DNA from: Comamonas fluminis
GTDB lineage: Bacteria > Pseudomonadota > Gammaproteobacteria > Burkholderiales > Burkholderiaceae_C
Assembly: GCF_019186805.1 (NCBI RefSeq)
Contig: NZ_CP066783.1
Location: 2,679,501-2,743,500, forward strand
DNA: 64,000 bases
Direction: 5' to 3'
Position numbers and translations under genes: made by a program. Positions 62,351 through 64,000 of this stretch are shown here, one piece after another (the stretch's first letter is position 1; each line of letters begins with the position of its first letter). Below the pieces are notes generated by a model. It was given only the letters and a program-made list of their open reading frames with translations, made no database searches and was not told the DNA's origin.

Positions 62351-62428
62351 AAGCGCCTGGCGCTTTCTGCTCAAAGATTTCAGGCGTTTTTTAGCCCGAA
62401 TTCAAGAGACAGAGAGCGCCAGGCGCTT
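62351..62428. terminator. Large inverted repeat between convergent trhO and flavodoxin genes
   Basis: 19-bp arms (AAGCGCCTGGCGCTTTCTG and its complement with one mismatch) at 62351-62369 and 62410-62428. Each arm is itself a palindrome, so it can fold as two small hairpins or one large cruciform. A T6 run follows CAGGCG at 62381-62392. It probably terminates both genes. Confidence 0.65.
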
Positions 62429-62446
62429 CTATTTTCAGAGCCGTTA

Positions 62447-62998
62447 TTAAGCGAGGCGCTTGGCAGTCTGAGCCACGCGCTCGCCAAACTGGCGTGCGGT
62501 TTCCAGGTCACCAGCAAACATCTCTGCAGCAGAAGAGTCCGAAGGCGACTGCGCCATGGCACCGCTGAAGCTGCCCATCCAGTTCACATCATTGCGCTGC
62601 GCAGCCTTGGTGTTCGAGGGCAGCAGGCCCAGACCCACCCACAGGCCACCGTGCTGCATGGCCAGGTGGTAGAAATAATCCAGCGTCACTTGCTTGTCGC
62701 CCTGAACACTGGCGCTGTTGGTGAAGCCTGCAAACAGCTTGTCTTTCCAGCTTTGAGAGAACCAGGCTTTGGAGGAGGCATCCGCAAATTTCTTGAACTG
62801 CCAGCTGGGTGCGCCCATGTAGGTAGGGGCACCGAAGATGATGGCATCGGCTGCGGCCAGTTGTTCCCAGCCGCCTTCAGGCACATTGCCGTCTGCATCA
62901 ATGGCCAGCAACTGTGCGCCCGCGCCCTGGGCAACGGATTGGGCCATGCGCTGGGTGTGACCATAGCCGGAGTGATAGACAACAACGATATTGCTCAT
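62447..62998 (-). CDS. Flavodoxin-family NAD(P)H:quinone reductase (WrbA-like)
   Basis: A 183-residue FMN protein. The phosphate loop is VVVYHSGYGHTQRMAQSVA; the isoalloxazine loops are IIFGAPTYMGAPSWQFKKF and HGGLWVGLGLLPSN. It reduces quinones by two electrons to limit redox cycling. Length fits the flavodoxin/WrbA group, though classical WrbA is slightly longer. It is followed by the convergent trhO gene and sits next to DoxX and pirin genes. Confidence 0.88.
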   Translation of the reverse strand: MSNIVVVYHSGYGHTQRMAQSVAQGAGAQLLAIDADGNVPEGGWEQLAAADAIIFGAPTYMGAPSWQFKKFADASSKAWFSQSWKDKLFAGFTNSASVQGDKQVTLDYFYHLAMQHGGLWVGLGLLPSNTKAAQRNDVNWMGSFSGAMAQSPSDSSAAEMFAGDLETARQFGERVAQTAKRLA

Positions 62999-63048
62999 GA
63001 TGGTTTTCCTGAAGGAGCCTGCGCAGACAGCTACTGCCGCTGTGCAGA

Positions 63049-63081
63049 CAAAAAGCCCGCCGAATATTCGCCCGGCGGGCT
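63049..63081 (-). terminator. Terminator downstream of DoxX
   Basis: On the minus strand AGCCCGCCG-ggcgaatatt-CGGCGGGCTTTTTG is a 9-bp GC-rich stem with a T5 run. It separates the DoxX gene from the flavodoxin gene. Confidence 0.8.
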
Positions 63082-63091
63082 GGGGTTAAGA

Positions 63092-63128
63092 CTGCGCAAG
63101 CCTATCAAATTTATAGCAGCTTGCGCAG
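63092..63128. repeat. Intergenic repeat copy with 10-bp palindrome
   Basis: CTGCGCAAGC...GCTTGCGCAG inverted repeat enclosing CTATCAAATTTATAGCA. The TTTATAGCAGCTTGCGCA part is shared with 45216-45234. Confidence 0.55.
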
Positions 63129-63158
63129 TTTGGCATGTGCCCTGGCCTGCTTCAGGCC

Positions 63159-63566
63159 TTAGTTCTTGCGGGCATCCACGCTCCAGGCGCCCACACCATG
63201 TGCGGCGTAGCCCAGCAGACCGCCAACTACGGCGATATTCTTCCAGAACAGCAGCTGCTGCACACCGGCGGCCTCTGCGGGCACACCCCAGAAGTTGTGG
63301 AAGAAGAAACTGGCCACCAGGGTGAAGAAGCCCAGGATCAGCGCAGCCCAGCGTGTCTGCCAGCCCAGCAAAATGGCCAGACCACCCACAATTTCAATGA
63401 CCAGGCCAATCGCCACGGCCACCTGCGGCATGGGCATGCCAGCCCCGGCTGCGTAGCCCACGGTTCCGGCAAAGCCGGTGATTTTCTGAATGCCTGCTGG
63501 TAAAAACAGCAGCGCAATCAGTACGCGGCCCAGCAGATCCAGAGGATTTTTCAGTTGATTCAGCAT
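63159..63566 (-). CDS. DoxX family membrane protein
   Basis: A 135-residue protein with four membrane helices (LDLLGRVLIALLFLPAGIQK, VAIGLVIEIVGGLAILLGW, LILGFFTLVASFFFHNFW and a last short one). These match DoxX-like proteins, a family that includes a thiosulfate:quinone oxidoreductase subunit but is mostly uncharacterised. It lies between a flavodoxin and a pirin gene on the same strand, a common redox-stress grouping. Confidence 0.88.
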   Translation of the reverse strand: MLNQLKNPLDLLGRVLIALLFLPAGIQKITGFAGTVGYAAGAGMPMPQVAVAIGLVIEIVGGLAILLGWQTRWAALILGFFTLVASFFFHNFWGVPAEAAGVQQLLFWKNIAVVGGLLGYAAHGVGAWSVDARKN

Positions 63567-63613
63567 TTTTTACTCCCTTGAGAAGATGAGTTTTCCGCTC
63601 GCTTTGTCGAAGC

Positions 63614-64000
63614 TCAAGGCTCCAGATCGAACACCAGCACTTCGGCGCCCTTGCCCTGGCTCAGATTGAGGCGCGCTTCATTTTCGATAAGCGCAGCATC
63701 ACCGGCTGTCAGCTTTTGCCCATTCACATCAAGCTCGCCCTTGACCAGATGCACATAGGTCTTGCGACCTGCGGGCAGTGCCATTTCGGCAGCTTCATCG
63801 CCGTCAAACAGGCCGGCAAACAGGTGCGCATTGGCATTCATGGTCACCGAGCCCTGGGCACCGTCTGGCGAAGCCACCAGGCGCAGCTTGCCGCGCTTTT
63901 CAGCTTCGGGGAACGCCTTCTGGGCGTAGCCAGGCTCGATGCCGGTGCGTGCTGGCAGCAGCCAAATCTGCAGAAAGTGCGTGGTTTCGCCTTCGGCATG
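63614..64000 (-). CDS. Pirin family protein (N-terminal part outside window)
   Basis: C-terminal 128 residues of a pirin/YhhW-type bicupin. The frame runs off the right edge; visible stretches include HFLQIWLLPARTGIEPGYAQ and the second cupin (AHLFAGLFDGDEAAEMAL, KTYVHLVKGELDVNG). Family members act as quercetin dioxygenases or regulators. HFLQIWL follows the metal-binding segment of the first cupin, which is cut off. It ends 47 bases before the DoxX start, likely co-transcribed. Confidence 0.92.
   Translation of the reverse strand, partial: HAEGETTHFLQIWLLPARTGIEPGYAQKAFPEAEKRGKLRLVASPDGAQGSVTMNANAHLFAGLFDGDEAAEMALPAGRKTYVHLVKGELDVNGQKLTAGDAALIENEARLNLSQGKGAEVLVFDLEP

Noticed and set aside
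1..64000. CRISPR array, tRNA or rRNA genes
   Set aside because: No regularly spaced direct repeats and no clover-leaf or rRNA-like segments were found on reading through.

Overview
The window reads as a chromosomal segment of a high-G+C betaproteobacterium of the Comamonadaceae (Comamonas/Acidovorax-like; the genus is an inference). Pointers are the block yebC-purD-hemF-rsfS-rlmH-maf-rng, the fused cysNC, and a short intergenic repeat (AGCGCTTa..taAGCGCT next to GCTATCAAA/TATAGC) scattered between genes. Coding density is high, and no rRNA, tRNA or CRISPR array was seen.

Layout. 1-2.4 kb: sulfate activation (cysD partial, cysNC). 2.5-7.8 kb: a seven-gene co-directional cluster with a DUF1214-like protein, a PAPS-type sulfotransferase, an EthD-like protein, two paralogous SnoaL/NTF2 proteins, an SRPBCC protein and an SDR dehydrogenase. 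It looks like an uncharacterised small-molecule pathway. 7.9-14.6 kb, minus strand: the housekeeping operon listed above, without nadD between hemF and rsfS. 14.7-19.6 kb: HerA-like ATPase, a dienoyl-CoA isomerase-like crotonase, CsbD, a PLP dehydratase, upp. 19.7-25.6 kb, minus: di-heme peroxidase and TonB receptor behind Fur-like boxes, then an orphan MetQ overlapping a DUF6817/TPR gene.

25.6-29.9 kb is an accessory island with visibly lower G+C: two adjacent proteins with HEPN Rx4H motifs, a gene-poor stretch, and a complete IS3-family element with inverted repeats and a 3-bp target duplication. The HEPN pair is the best candidate for an undescribed (defence or toxin) system.

29.9-41.8 kb: a secreted repeat protein, a second YebC-family gene, a SpmA/SpmB-like fusion, an HD protein, a membrane PQQ dehydrogenase, exonuclease I, a class II sirtuin and cardiolipin synthase. 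41.8-47.9 kb: hipBA with an inverted-repeat operator, a GAF protein, an FAH-family enzyme, a split chromate transporter, an SRPBCC protein and a class III sirtuin. 48-57.9 kb: a soluble PAS hybrid kinase with a degenerate receiver, a CDF exporter whose start abuts the rlmB terminator, sstT with a hairpin-rich leader, a divergent tesA/ABC-ATPase pair, a DUF2189-like protein, a metC-like enzyme and a BON lipoprotein. 58-64 kb: SulP permease, GGDEF plus MinD/FlhG-like ATPase, trhO, flavodoxin, DoxX and a partial pirin.

Sulfur is a recurring theme: sulfate activation, a sulfotransferase, a SulP carrier, MetQ and a cystathionine lyase-like enzyme. The sequence does not show that these are co-regulated.
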